DNA of 64,000 bases from Cydia pomonella (taxonomy: Eukaryota > Arthropoda > Insecta > Lepidoptera > Tortricidae). Under the pieces are notes generated by a model that was not told where the DNA came from, searched no databases, and was given only the letters and a program-made list of their open reading frames with translations. The stretch is taken from contig NC_084710.1 of assembly GCF_033807575.1 (NCBI RefSeq), forward strand, positions 23,262,857 through 23,326,856. The letters are read 5' to 3'. Numbering within the stretch: position 1 is the stretch's first letter; each line of letters begins with the position of its first letter. The position numbers and the translations under genes were made by a program. Shown in pieces: positions 1 to 11,475 of the stretch.

Positions 1-690
1 GTAACAAAATAATCGTAAATAAATCCATGGAATTAATAATACAGGTGGTAGGGTGATGTAGTGAATAAAATAAATTTCACGAAACTTGTTACCATAAGGT
101 ATCATTATTTGAAATTAGTTAGAACAAGTCTGTGGGATTGCCACAATATTCGAGTAAAGGTGACATTTTAGAGCGTTTTCTTATACATTAGTAAATATAA
201 ATTTTAGCTAAATATAATCGTGAAGATACAATAGCTAAACAATAACGAAGTCAATTTATTGTTCATCTGATTGACAATGTGTCAGTCCAAAACGTACTTA
301 CTCATTTCAAGTTGCGATATCGTTTAATAAAGAGGTTGATAAATGATAATTGTTTATGAAAATCAAAAATACTATTTGAAATCACCTATAAGTGGTTTGA
401 CGTCATCGGCACTTTTTGTCCGACCCCTGATAATGTTCAAGATTTTCTATGTGATAGTAGTATATAAATATATTGACATCGAATTTGTTATATTATTCCT
501 AAATGTAATTTAATATTAAACTGGCTGTACATTCTTATTAGTAATTGTAGGTGTAGTATGTAAGGTTTATTGACATTTTTTTTTTGCTTTTTTTCTGTTT
601 TTAACATGTATTTTAATTGTAAATTAATTTATTTAGGTAGTTATGTTTTAAAATGTCGTACGCCGGAAAGGTACATCATAGTTGCTACAT
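1..690. other. AT-rich non-coding stretch
   Basis: No gene or recognisable domain is visible. A short piece near 330-350 (rtcata-rich, ending in aagaggttgataaatgat) matches, in reverse, part of the 349-bp MITE at 18589-18937, so a decayed relative of that element may lie here. Confidence 0.4.
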
Positions 691-773
691 GAAAAACACC
701 CTATCACCTGTACTAAATGTATTTTATACCTATGATGACGAAATAATAAATGATAGATTGATTGATTGATATA
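691..773 (+). mobile_element. Possible LINE 3' tail with GATT repeats
   Basis: The stretch ends in aataataaatgatagattg followed by further gattgatt units. A polyadenylation-like signal followed by a short tandem repeat is typical of 3' ends of several non-LTR retrotransposon clades. No coding remnant is visible upstream, so the assignment is tentative. Confidence 0.3.
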
Positions 774-895
774 TATAATAAGCTGCAGTGCTGAGAGGTA
801 TCTCAGCTATAGGTATATAGTAGGACCACGCTAACTTTTCATGCCAGGAGCGAGCTACTACGATATTAAATATGGAACTTACGTTGGATATCATC

Positions 896-1008
896 ATGTT
901 CCTCACGTTCTTCCGGTATTTTGCCACGGCTCTTGTGAGCTTGGGGTCCGCTTAGCAACTAGCCCCAAGAATTGTCGTAGGTACTATTTTCTACGTTGGA
1001 TACATTCT
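896..1008 (-). mobile_element. SINE family B fragment
   Basis: The sequence (cctcacgttcttccggtatt onward, then ttgccacggctc and ggggtccgcttagcaacta) matches the copies at 4945-5142, 48166-48408 and 51283-51480. In the intact version of this lepidopteran SINE a tRNA-like head lies at the other end, so the copy is on the minus strand and 5'-truncated. Confidence 0.6.
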
Positions 1009-1867
1009 TATTGCCAGTTTGTGTGTAGTAGCGTGATCAAAATCTATACCTAGTTAGTGTCTAGAATTAGGTCTAAAAACTTGAAAATTTGTCGTATCTC
1101 AATCAATAGGCAAGCCGAGCGGGATTGAGTTTTATCGACTCCCTCAAATCGTGAATACTCCACATTAGCAAGTTCGCTTCTAACGACAAGTTGTTTTGCA
1201 ACAACAGACTTACCTCGCTGAACATCGTTAAACAGCATTGTTTACTTACAAGAATTAATCGGATTGTTAATCCAACCTACATCACCACAAAAAAGCTTAA
1301 ACACTTCGCTAGTCACACCCACTTATGCCCTTTTAGAATACGGGGAAGATTTTATTGGTGAAAAACGGTGCAAGTGGATTAAGTTTGAAAGGTGGTTACG
1401 ACTTTATGAAATGGAATTGCGGTATGAATAATTCAGTGGCGTGTTCAGGTAACTTTTGTTTTACATGAATAAAGATGCAATTGTTTCGGTTTTTAGTGCG
1501 TTTTCATGCAAATTTTGCTCGAGTGAGGTGTTTGACACTCGGTGCCTATATTTATTTGTATTAGTTAATGACAATAGTTAATCTAAAAGTATAAAATTTA
1601 TTTATACATTTAATGTATCGGGTTGACAGTTCGAAACGAAAAGTCACATGATCATGTCCTTTAATTTTTTAAGCATTTTAAATAACTAGAGAATGTTACA
1701 ACCATACCATATGACCTACCTATAGTTTTGTTTCTAGGCATATGCATTAAATTACCTAAGTCATGCTATAGAAAATTTACAATTAGAGCGCTTTCCGACG
1801 AATCAAATCTAGCAGATGGCATATTTGCTAAACCTTCAAACACTAGTAGCCAATCGTAGCAGCAGAA
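1009..1867. other. AT-rich non-coding stretch
   Basis: Nothing recognisable is visible. There is no open frame with domain-like composition and no repeat shared with the rest of the window. Confidence 0.4.
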
Positions 1868-2345
1868 TCTGACAATAGCACTCGATTGAATACGCAGGAG
1901 CGGAGGTGAGACGCCCAATATAAATGTAAATCTGACGGTCACTCCTGGGCAAAGACTAGACGAAAACAGAGTGTACCAACGAGCGACTACTTAGACGATA
2001 CCGTTATTACATTTGGTATGTTGCAAATTGGTTACTTTGACAAATCTGAAAATTGAATAGGTAGGAGTGGAGGTGAGACGCCCAATATATATGTAAATCT
2101 TACGGTCACTCCTGGGCAAAGACTATATAAAAACAGAATGTACCAACGACCAGACGATACCTACGACCTACCTTACCTGTCTAGACAGAAATTATCACAT
2201 AAGGTACGTTGCAACGTGGTTACTTTGACAAATCTGACAGCGGCACTCGATTGAATACGCAGGAGCGGAGGTAAGAGGCCCAATATATATGTAAATCAGA
2301 CGGTCACTTCTGGGTAAAGACTGGATACGCAGAACGTACAAGAAA
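1868..2345 (+). repeat. Three-unit diverged tandem array (about 167 and 198 bp periods)
   Basis: The motif gaggtgagacgcccaatat starts at 1903, at 2070 and (as gaggtaagaggcccaatat) at 2268. Each is followed by atgtaaatc, a cggtcac block and tctgggcaaagact or close variants, and is preceded by tttgacaaatctga. The units differ by substitutions and indels, so the array is not recent. No coding potential is conserved between units. A weak match (atgagacgcccaatttcc) lies near 56211. Confidence 0.75.
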
Positions 2346-2703
2346 GAGAAATACTTTGTGAAATCAGGTGGTAGTATCTAAATAAAATACAAACACAAAT
2401 TGATAACAGCTCTTAAAAAAATTCTAATAGGCAGTGTTTAAATTCACTCGCTTATTAAGTTTTATTTTACAAATACAATGTTTATTTAGCTGATGATTAT
2501 CTCGTGAATAATGTATAAGGAAGGTATTATTGTTTAATTTTTTCCTTGAAGAATTTTTTTAAAAGAAATTTGACTTTAACACAAATAAAATAGTCGACAA
2601 CACGACATCCACGACCATACTGATGATAATCTGATGAAAATTGGGAGGAAAGGGGATAATTATTAACTTATAAGATGATAATTTGATGTATTAAATTTGT
2701 GGT
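2346..2703. other. Non-coding spacer
   Basis: AT-rich sequence with no recognised repeat or gene. Confidence 0.4.
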
Positions 2704-2958
2704 CTGACGACCGATCTGGCCTAGTGGGTAGTCGCCCTGCCAATGAAGCCGATGGTTCTGGGTTCTAATCCCTGTAGGGGCATTATTTGTATGATGAGCA
2801 TGGATATTTGTTCCTGAGTCATGGGTGTTTTCTATGTATTGAGTAATTATATATATTGTAGTTTAAGTACCCACAACATAAGCCTTCTTGAGCTTACTGT
2901 GGGACTTAGTCAATTTGTGTAATAATGTCATATAATATTTATTTTATTTATTTATTTA
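2704..2958 (+). mobile_element. SINE family A (tRNA-derived), diverged full copy
   Basis: The head contains an A-box-like tggcctagtgggta and a degenerate B box (ggttctaatcc). It is followed by the family body (gagcatggatatttgttcct, ctgtgggacttagtcaattt) and a TTTA-rich tail. It is one of eleven copies in the window, is fairly old, and has an altered B box. Confidence 0.85.
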
Positions 2959-3045
2959 AATCACCAGTCAATCACAAACTTACATATTTGTTACCTGATA
3001 GTGATCATGATAAATTACCCGTAAGTATACCCAATGTTTACAAAT

Positions 3046-3290
3046 CTCAGACATCCTCCACATTCCGCCATGTGTTCAGCATCGCAACAACGTCCATGCA
3101 CAAAAAACCTATGATATCCTATCATTTTCTTTCTAATAATAACAATGTAACTAATTCAGTCACGTTAAAATAAACTATACCACAACTTGCATTTCTGTCT
3201 TCATAATCTTCCCCCACATACCGTCAGTCCGCCACGCGTTCGGCATCACAAGAACGTCCATGCATAAAGAATCCTCTATCTGTACCCGCA
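3046..3290 (+). repeat. Pair of diverged direct repeats
   Basis: A segment at about 3046-3112 and one at about 3215-3285 share ccgccaygygttcrgcatc and gaacgtccatgcayaaa (caacgtcc in the first). In one frame both encode RH-x-F-x-I-x2-TSMHK. They may be decayed copies of one coding unit, but no protein family is recognised and the open frames (2925-3173, 3260-3496) lack other support. Confidence 0.45.
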
Positions 3291-3544
3291 ACGTCCTGGC
3301 AACACACGGGCAACTTTCTCGCAACGGCATGTTCGTTGCCGACTGTACTAACCGCAACTCTTCACTGACCATCAATGGATCTTATGTCGTTCCAATAGGG
3401 TTTAACAATCATCATTTAACAGGTACGACGATACCACCTGTACTGGCTGAATATTTTATATCGATGGAAGATCGGAACGTGACTTTCGGTAGTTGAGTCT
3501 TTGGTTGTAATGACACAATTTGGTATGAAGTTTTTTATCTACAG

Positions 3545-3676
3545 GCTGCGTAGCCAACATGCTAGTTGTTAACGTTCCATGGCGTAGCGTAGTCATCTCT
3601 TTCATATTAGTGCGACCGTGACAGTTGCGTTTCGTTCGCGACGGAGCGTTAACGATTGGCACTTTGACTACACGTC
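3545..3676. mobile_element. MITE family M2 copy
   Basis: Terminal inverted repeats begin gcgtagccaac on the left and end ttgactacac on the right. Internal blocks (atattagtgcgaccgtgaca, gcgtttcgttcg) match the copy at 59113-59249. No coding capacity. It abuts an M1 element four bases to the right. Confidence 0.7.
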
Positions 3677-3680
3677 CTGT

Positions 3681-3862
3681 ACCCCTAGTGTAAATTTATT
3701 CGATAGCGTGACGTTCGCGTTTGTATTAAGTCTCATTTTATATGGGATTGTGAGTCTCCAAAATGTCGTGCTTGGTGCGCTGTTTCTAAATCCCATACAA
3801 AATTAGACTTAACGCAATCGCGTACGTCACGTCACGCTATCGAATAAATTTACACTGGGGGT
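3681..3862. mobile_element. MITE family M1 copy (182 bp)
   Basis: Begins acccctagtgtaaatttatt and ends with the near-perfect inverse (aataaatttacactgggggt). The interior also pairs (gtgacgttcgcgttt with aacgcaatcgcgtacgtcac). A second copy lies at 14265-14451. It is a non-autonomous DNA element of foldback type. Confidence 0.8.
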
Positions 3863-4944
3863 TCTGATCTCTTGTGTATCCTGGACAATGTGTATAATAA
3901 CAAGATGAGTTCCGACGAGTTTCTTGCACCGGTATCTTCTCAGGGCTGTAGTGTCCACCACAACTCTGGTAGTTTCTGACAAACATAAGTGGATTGTAAT
4001 ATACCTAGCTTGAACAATAATGACTTTCACTTTCACCACAATATAATATATCATTTATATCAGGTATATACTATACATTTTCTACATAAAAACAACCATC
4101 ATATAGAGATATCTTCATACCAAGGAAATATCAACAACGATAAAGTAAAGTACAGCTGTATAGATACGTATTTCTAACTATAAGACTATCGTGAGACTCC
4201 CGGGAGGTCCATGAAATTGGATCGAAACATGTCGAGCGTTTTTTCGACTCGAAAATACGCGCGTAACCATTAAAAAAAATGTAGTATGTCATGGTATTTC
4301 CATTAATAATGACGTAGGAAGCATAAATAAATATCATTCATGTAGTAGAAGAATTTCTATGGTATTCTAATAATTAATAAGCCTCAAGATCAATAACTTA
4401 ACTTGCACTTCCAATTTCATTCCCCCGAGAGAAACTTCTAAGACACCGCGTCCAAAAACTGTAATTAAGTCAACAACAAACCGCTCAAAATCTAATAAAG
4501 TTCCAAATTTAAAAGCGTCTCCTGTGTCCCACCTGCCCCGTTCCAACTTCGTACCAATTACAATGAATTCTTTATACGCCCCGAAGTTAGTCAGTATCCA
4601 TGATTTTTATATTACGAAGTTTCTGCATTACCTATGCATTGTCTGTGGATGCTTATTTAATTTTAAGGAGGGAACAGATGCTGGCAAAAGTATACCTGAA
4701 TGTCAAAACGACGTAAATCAACACAAATGTTTATGCGATTTTGAGTCATCCGTATTAGGCAATTAAGATTATAATCATGAGTATGCGGTGTGGAATTGAG
4801 TCGTTCTGAATTTGGGGTACTAAAGTTTCCGGGTGGTTGTTCGATTTTTAAAAGAATTGTGAAAGTATTTTTGAGTTTGTAATTAGGATTGGAATGCTGG
4901 TACGATGTAATAATATTGATGGAGTTTATTGGGACCGATATTTC
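3863..4944. other. Non-coding stretch
   Basis: AT-rich and without a recognised gene or repeat. Short open frames here have no domain features. Confidence 0.4.
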
Positions 4945-5142
4945 TATCTTCTTCCTAGCGCTTGTCCCGGCTTATTGCCATGGCTTATGGGAGCCTAAAA
5001 TCCCCTTCGCAACTACCCATATTTAGAATTAATAGCGTAGACACTAGTTTTTACGAATGCAAATGTCGTCCACCTGACCTTCAGAGGGGAAACTGAGCCT
5101 TATTTGGATTAGTCTAGTTTCCTCACGATATTCTTCAGTCAG
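4945..5142 (-). mobile_element. SINE family B copy, 5'-truncated
   Basis: Matches the 48166-48408 copy block by block: cgcttgtcccggc, atgggagcct, cactagtttttacgaa, tgaccttcagagg, tagtttcctcacgat. The tRNA-like head is absent. The copy is diverged. Confidence 0.7.
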
Positions 5143-5754
5143 TCAGTCACTAAATCAGTTAGAAAAATCCCGATTTTTACATGCTTGTTTATTATTATTA
5201 ATAACCGGTTGAGCTATACTTTATGAAATTTAGGGTTCTAGTTAGCCTTAAGTCTTAATAAATGAACCAAATTTTTTGAGCATAGCTCCAAATGGTTTAT
5301 GTAATATAACCCACGGCCGCTGCGTCTCCAGTTCACTTCTTTTGAACTTGGCTTGACACGCTGCCGCATGTCTAGAACAATGAATTAAGTATTCATTACA
5401 TCTTGAACTTGAGGACCATAGTTGTAGTACTGAACTCTAGTTGGTCGGTTACGGTATACGGTTAATCGAAAGCAACAAAGTGAAATGCTCTAAAAGAACA
5501 GTTCCAAATCGAAGCTCATTCAGATAGGCCCCTAGAACAAAAAAGGAATGAGTCCACAAGGGTTAAACAAAACCTATGGAACACGGGTACATCTGAGATG
5601 AATCTTTTAATATCGGCGTATAAGCCCCGCTCAAATATTGGGCTCAGGAACAAAAGGGCACAAGCCTTTATTGAAATCCGCAGTTCGGTGCTGGCCCGAT
5701 CATACCTAATAACGAGATCTGGTGAGGTGTGTGGAGGCGGCTTTATTTGGCGTT
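5143..5754. other. Non-coding stretch
   Basis: No gene or repeat recognised. Confidence 0.4.
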
Positions 5755-6022
5755 AGTTAGTTAGTTAGTGCTTCTGGGCATTTTCCGCAACTCGACAACC
5801 ATTGTGCCTATTTTGCGTGAAACGAGGTAGCGCTACTCTAACCACCCCAGCTCCTCCACGAAGCCTAGCAAAGTTTTCAGGTTGCTAATTGCCTCTCCTA
5901 GTGTGCACGGATTCCGTAGGTATTTGTTCCTGTATACTTCTACCTGTTTGCAGTCTAGGAGAATATGTTTTGTTGTTTCTTCTTCTTCCATGCACGCTCT
6001 GCACATGGGGCTGGCTGTCTGT
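5755..6022 (-). pseudogene. LINE C-terminal remnant with CCHC motif and TTAG-repeat tail
   Basis: Read on the minus strand, the frame runs from about 6022 to a TAG at 5833-5835. It encodes a Cys-x2-Cys-x8-His-x4-Cys motif (CRAC..H..C) followed by a Lys/Arg-rich stretch and ending GFVEELGWLE. The same spacing occurs in ORF2 of the R1-clade element in this window and is common near the C-terminus of R1/I-type non-LTR elements. Downstream on the minus strand the sequence reaches a taactaactaac repeat (5758-5772 on plus), like a LINE 3' tail. Only the last ~60 codons survive, so it is a 5'-truncated dead copy. The clade (I, LOA or R1-like) is inference. Confidence 0.65.
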
Positions 6023-7722
6023 CATTTATTTGGCGTTTGATCTTGATGCAAATTTTAGGATACTTTTTAGGTTATTATTTCATTTATTTAAAACCATGGT
6101 TACAAAGGTGTGGTTAAGTAAAGAGTTCATGTACAGTCAATTCTTTAAGAAATAGTTTAAAGCTAGAGAGTTTATGCTTTTGTATAAACTCTGTATTTTT
6201 ATACAAGAAAATCTTCTTAAACAGACAACTTTACTTCGCAATAAGCATAGTTATGTATATTGAAGACCTAAAAAAACTTAATGATTATGACGCTTTATTA
6301 TTATTTTAAACTCCTCTCTTCCTTCTTTACCTCTTTGTTCCTTATTGCTTCAAAAATATTTCTTTAATCTTACACACATATACATAGGTATTCACATATT
6401 TTTTCTTCTAGCCTAGCCTATTTTTGTTGCACTGCTGGGTTCTTTTTTCCCCATTCAACCCTGTCATTCTTATTTCCCTACCATTTTGTAAAATACATCC
6501 AAGTCATCCCGCGGTCTCCTTTCAGTCTGCCCGCTACCACGTCTATAGCTTTTGTTGTTTAGTTTCACTCATAGAACTATTTGAACCCAATTTAAACAAA
6601 CAGAAAACTTCTAACTTTCACCTCTTGTCTAATGTTTGTGAATTTATCAGGTCTTCTTTTCTCTTTGATTTTTCTTCAGTGGTCAATACCTATTACTGTA
6701 TCAAACGGTTTTAAAACGTTGAATCTGATTGCAGAATCCGTCTCCACAGTAAGCAGCCCATGCAATCGATTGGCGTTTGAAAAAAGACGGCGTATCAGGA
6801 AATGAAACAAAGGTACGTTGCAAGTGTGATTACACCACGTGCTGCAAGCTTTCTAATAATGCCTTTGTGGCGGGGTTATTATTACATTGTTCACAAAAAG
6901 ATCTTTATTACATCGTTTATAAAAATATTTTGAAGAAATGAAGTACTTTAAATTAAATTGCTAATATTAGTGACTAAAACATGCCCTGCAAGCGTTCTAA
7001 TAATGCCCTTGTATTTCAGGGTTAGCAATGTCATTTAGGCTTATTATTTTATCGTTAAACTAAGTCTTTGACGTTTGTCCTTTTTTATTTCCGACTACAT
7101 TTTTCAGACAGGCTTCACTGAAATAAATGTTTGTATAGCAGTAACAAAATATGTTGTAACTACTTACACGAAATTTGTGAACTGTGTTACATATCGGTTT
7201 GTTGCATAAAATCGTTTGGAACCGGTACAGATGGACTGCATCCCGATTGCAACTTGTATTGGAACTGCACGCCGACGTTTCAGTTGGCGTGCAGTCGGCG
7301 TGAAGTATTTCTAGGCTAGAAAATGTATTTCTTTATTAAGTAATTAATATTTTGAATTATTAAATGAGTCCGGCTAGTTATTTATTCAGTGTAATACTTA
7401 AAGCCGATATCAAAGCTGATACTGAAGATTGGATTATTTTCTTCCTTCCTTCCTCTTTAAGTACAAACCACAATATTATGTCCAAAATAACAGCAATGCA
7501 AATGCTAGCAATAATTCTGACCGGGCTGTCCAAGAAACGCTTCTGTACCGGAACTGGAGTCCGCTAACGGCTATAATGCGACACCTTGTTTATGAAGTTT
7601 GCTTCTGATATAATAAACAATGGACAAATATAGGCATTTTATAGTAGGACGTTCTGATTTTGAAAGCGATTGTAGACTTCAGTGCATTTTTTATTAGTGC
7701 AGTGATAAATTATAAATAGGAC
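6023..7722. other. Non-coding stretch with one small hairpin
   Basis: No gene recognised. A 10-bp perfect stem (actgcacgcc at 7264-7273 with ggcgtgcagt at 7286-7295) with a 12-base loop is present. The open frame at 6424-6714 is Phe/Leu/Ser-rich without domain features. Confidence 0.35.
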
Positions 7723-7938
7723 TGGGCCGGCCACATCTATCGCATGCATCCGGATAGGTGGGCTAACATAGCCACCAAGTGGATGCCAGTAGAGAAGCGT
7801 GGGCGAGGCAGGTCCAGGAGATGGTGAGACGACTTTGACACCTTCCTTTAAAACTGGCCGAAGGAAGCACAAAATCGGGAGTTATGGAGAACCAGGAGAG
7901 AGGCCTTTGCTCAGCAGTGGAACACTCAAATAGGCTAA
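7723..7938 (+). pseudogene. RTE-like LINE ORF2 C-terminal remnant
   Basis: The translation starts WAGHIYRMHPDRWANIATKW, continues with an Arg/Gly-rich RGRGRSRRW block, then NWPKEAQNRELWRTRREAF and AQQW, and ends at TAA (7936). This is the arrangement I know from C-termini of RTE-type reverse transcriptases (WAGHxxRM, GRPxxRW, DRxxWRxxxEAFxQQW). Two in-frame stops, TGA at 7825 and TAA at 7849, kill it. The downstream text (gctcagcagtgg, aataggctaataaaaga) matches the tail type seen at the end of the SINE at 59744-60080. Confidence 0.75.
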
Positions 7939-7999
7939 TAAAAGAATTCTGAATTATTAGCTTCTTGTTGACAATGCCGTAATGCTGAACCAAGAATAT

Positions 8000-8260
8000 A
8001 ATAATAAATAAATAAATAAATTATAGGACATTATTACACAAATTGACTAAGTCCCACAGTAAGCTCAATAAGGCTTGTGTTGAGGGTACTTAGACAACGA
8101 TATATATAATATATAAATACTTAAATACATAGAAAACACCCATGACTCAGGAACAAATATCCATGCTCATCACACAAATACATGCCCTTACCAGGATTTG
8201 AACCCGGGACCATCAGCTTCGTAGGCAGGGTCACTACCCACTAGGCCAAACCGGTCGTCA
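8000..8260 (-). mobile_element. SINE family A, near-complete copy
   Basis: On the minus strand it has the head (ggcctagtgggtagtgaccc), B box (gggttcaaatcctgg), body (gagcatggatatttgttcct) and an AAATAAATAAAT tail at 8000-8022. Its head end lies against a perfect 29-bp hairpin at 8263-8324. Confidence 0.9.
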
Positions 8261-8262
8261 AT

Positions 8263-8324
8263 GTCGTCAAGAATAATCTTAGTTTACTTCACAAATGAAG
8301 TAAACTAAGATTATTCTTGACGAC
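8263..8324. repeat. Perfect 29-bp inverted repeat with 4-base loop
   Basis: The left arm 8263-8291 begins gtcgtcaagaataatctt. The right arm 8296-8324 is its exact reverse complement, separated only by caaa. No relatives are seen in the window, so it is not an obvious MITE. Confidence 0.95.
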
Positions 8325-9545
8325 GACACCCAAAGGTGATCTGATCTTGGTCCACAGAGTTACCTACAGGATTTTCTAAATCAGACCAGTCTCCTATTTC
8401 ACAGGCTCACTAAAACGGTAGCCATTAATAAATCAATCAATTGATCACCGTTTACGTCAACAGCAGAAACGATTCAAATTCGCCCGTCAGCCGGTAAAAA
8501 GTGCGTTCCACTCAGCGAGATGAATCGGAGCACTGAGACGAGTTAACAAGGGCATTATTCCTCCGTTTGCTGGACCATTAGTCAAGCCGGAGTATTAATG
8601 TCGGACATCTTGCCTGACTTACCTTGGGCAGGCACAAGGTAAAGAATTTTAGGCGTTTTAGTCTGTAGAAAAATTGTTAAAGGTGTTAAAATTGTTGGAA
8701 GAAAGCCGAGGTACTGGAAGTTATGTTTGACTTAAGTACTGTCTTTCAATAAAATGTTTAGGATAAGAAGCCTTTGAATTAGTTTAAGCAAGTAGACTCG
8801 AATTAAACTCTATGGAAGGCATGCTATATAGCTTACTATAAAGGGGCAGAACTAAAAACCGGCGCTGTGGCTGCCAGTCTGCACTGAACCTGAGCAAATG
8901 ATGAGATCATCCCGTTTGTCATACTGCTTGTTATTTTCTTGCTTAGTTTTAGGAAACCCTGTTTTTTCTGTTTTTTAACTTCTCGAATGTATAGAATTGT
9001 GTATGACTATGTGAGTGGCAACAAATCATTATTCATTCATTCAATTTGTAATTTAGCGTAAGGCTCACATACTGTATTAGGTTTCAAGTAAATAAAGATT
9101 ATTATTTATTTATTTATTTATATAATGATACGAGTAAATATATTTATTGTATTTATTAGTAAGGTGAAGATATTGTAAAATTTAAAACTAAGCTATTTTA
9201 TGACTTAAAAAAATTACTTGCATTCTCGAACCCACAATTGAAATTATGTGTTCAAAAAGAGGGGTGCTATTGTCTGTGTCGTCTTTCTGCACCGGAGCTC
9301 TTGAACGGGTGCACCAATTTAGACGAGGTATGAATTTGAAAGTAAGTTTTCTAGCGATGGTTATTGTTCTTTATCAAAATCGGTTCGTCAGTTTCATTGC
9401 GTTACACAGTGTTATAAAGAAACAATTATTTAGATACGTGTTATTAATTTACTGTGAATTATCATTACTGCAAATTTGAAAGCTGAAAATAGATAACTGC
9501 ACGTCACTGAAAACTATGAAAAAAAACCTATTTTAGTATTAGTTC
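8325..9545. other. Non-coding stretch with a LINE-type 3' tail
   Basis: No gene is recognised. At about 9085-9120 aataaag precedes attatttatttatttattta, resembling the 3' tail of a retroelement on the plus strand. No coding remnant is attached to it. Confidence 0.35.
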
Positions 9546-9554
9546 AATATGGTT

Positions 9555-9613
9555 AATTATATTTGCTACTAAACGCGACATTGCTACTTGCGATTAGTAG
9601 CAAATATAATTTA
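9555..9613. repeat. Inverted repeat
   Basis: attatatttgctactaa pairs with ttagtagcaaatataat across a ~25-base loop. AT-rich, non-coding. Confidence 0.8.
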
Positions 9614-11176
9614 ATATATGAACTTGCTATGAACACTAATTAATCTGTAAACGGGCCCCAATGCAAAGGCTAGCCACACTTATTTTGCAGCCAAGTTGAC
9701 CCGGATTGACTTTAATTCTCAGCAAGATCTACAAAAATTGTTTTCCCACACAATTATAATACATCGCTTGTGACTTACCCCTCAAGGTGCTCCCACAATA
9801 TTTCCCCAACTTTGAACCCTATTGCAACTCACCAGCGGTCCGGACTCTGACACAACAATGGTTTCTAAGCAGGTTGTTCGACCATTCGTTACAATTTTTC
9901 TTTGTCACAAAAGGGACGGATTTGGGTGGAATTAATTTACCGAGTTTGAGTTATTAAGAGCACTCACAGGTGTTTACTCGTTGAAGGGAAGGAATAAGGG
10001 ATTTGGGGATTTCTTTTATCCCGTTAAAGAATGAAAATGTGATTAATGAACAATTTGGGATTTTCTCGCTTGAATTGTTACTGGCGCGGTCGGTAGGATA
10101 TTGGAAATAAAAGGTAGAAAGCGATTTTAAATTGCACGATTTTTCCAAATACAATTTGAATTGGTGTTGGTTATTATGTTTTTAAAAATAGGCACAACAT
10201 AAGGTCATATTTTAAATCATTTATCAGGGCATTTACATTTGTCATTTCTAGTTACATTTGCTTACAATACAATACAATATAATACCAATAATCCTTAAAC
10301 TGATGAAAAAATAGACGAAGAAAATAACAACATAAGTAAAAGTAAACAACAGGTAGTCTAATTGCTAAAACCGATTTCTTCCGGACAACCTTCAGGTTTA
10401 GGTCATTATGTAGTATGTTTTCACATGTACTAACCTAAGATCAAAAATACACACAAAATAAATAATACACCATTAAAATTTTAACAAAAGTAATTTTTTT
10501 GTTACTAAGTACACGGTGCTCGAAATTTACCTTAATTTTGAAAATAATTACAAAACAAAGCAAACTGTTCTCCAAAAACTCGAGACTATACAAAACCCTA
10601 ACTCAAATGAAGAATTTAACAGTCTATTTGCGATTCTGCCGTCGCCCCAAACAGGTACAGTCTGCAACGACAAATTTTTAACTTCAACGTTAGGTGAAAT
10701 TACGGCAATTGCTATTATAATTATATTGATAATATTATGAAGACTATTGAGTCCTGCAGATACATTAAGTATAATATTGAACAGACAAAAGAAAATGAGA
10801 CAATAATGCCCTGTCCCGGATCTGTAATGACATAAAATGACAAAAACACTTAGTCTCCGAAATGTCGCTCGCGTGCTAGTTCAACTATGTTACAATAATT
10901 ACTACACTTTATATAAACAATAGCTACCAACATGAAAACTAGCAATATATGTTATACATAATTTGTTAGTTTCTTATGTACGTGCTAATTAACTTATGTG
11001 TATGTATTGCAGGCATCTCCTTTCAACGTTTTTGTGTCATGGAGAAACAAACAGACATCAAAACACCCAAACCACAAACTTACACATTTATAATATTTGT
11101 CGGATTATTGTTCCGCTCACAACGAAACTGTATTAGCACAATTAGCGCCATTTTATTGAAAGTTACACTACATTGT
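9614..11176. other. Non-coding stretch
   Basis: Short open frames at 9954-10154 (minus) and 10499-10740 (plus) have low-complexity composition and no domain. No repeat recognised. Confidence 0.35.
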
Positions 11177-11475
11177 TTAAGGTTCTGTAGTCAACTAGGA
11201 ACCCTTATAGTTTGACCATGTCCGTCTGTCTGTCCATTTGTGGCTTTGCTCCTTGATCGTTAGTGCTAGAAAACTACAACTTGGGATGGATATATAAATC
11301 ATACTTGGCGACAAAACGGTGAAATGAAAACTACAAAATTTTTTTTTAGGGTACGACCCTACAAAAATATTGGTTTAAAGAAAAAATTCGCTTTAACTCG
11401 TTTATTCTGACAGAATGGTAACTACGGAACCCTACACTGAGCTTGGCCAAACATGCTCTTGGCCGATTTTTTTAT
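11177..11475 (+). mobile_element. GTCTGTCTG-type interspersed repeat (family E)
   Basis: Begins aggttctgtagtc and contains aggaacccttatag, then ccatgtccgtctgtctgtcc and tcgttagtgctagaaa, and ends cttggccgattttttt. Copies lie at 36168-36660 and 53296-53831. The type is familiar from lepidopteran genomes. Its transposition class is not clear from sequence alone. Confidence 0.7.

Noticed and set aside
3260..3496. An envelope-like or secreted protein gene based on its N-glycosylation-like sites
   Set aside because: There is no Cys pattern, signal peptide or membrane segment, and motif density alone is not evidence.
10499..10740. Two overlapping short open frames as a gene
   Set aside because: Composition is low-complexity, there is no domain, and no start context or splice signals stand out.
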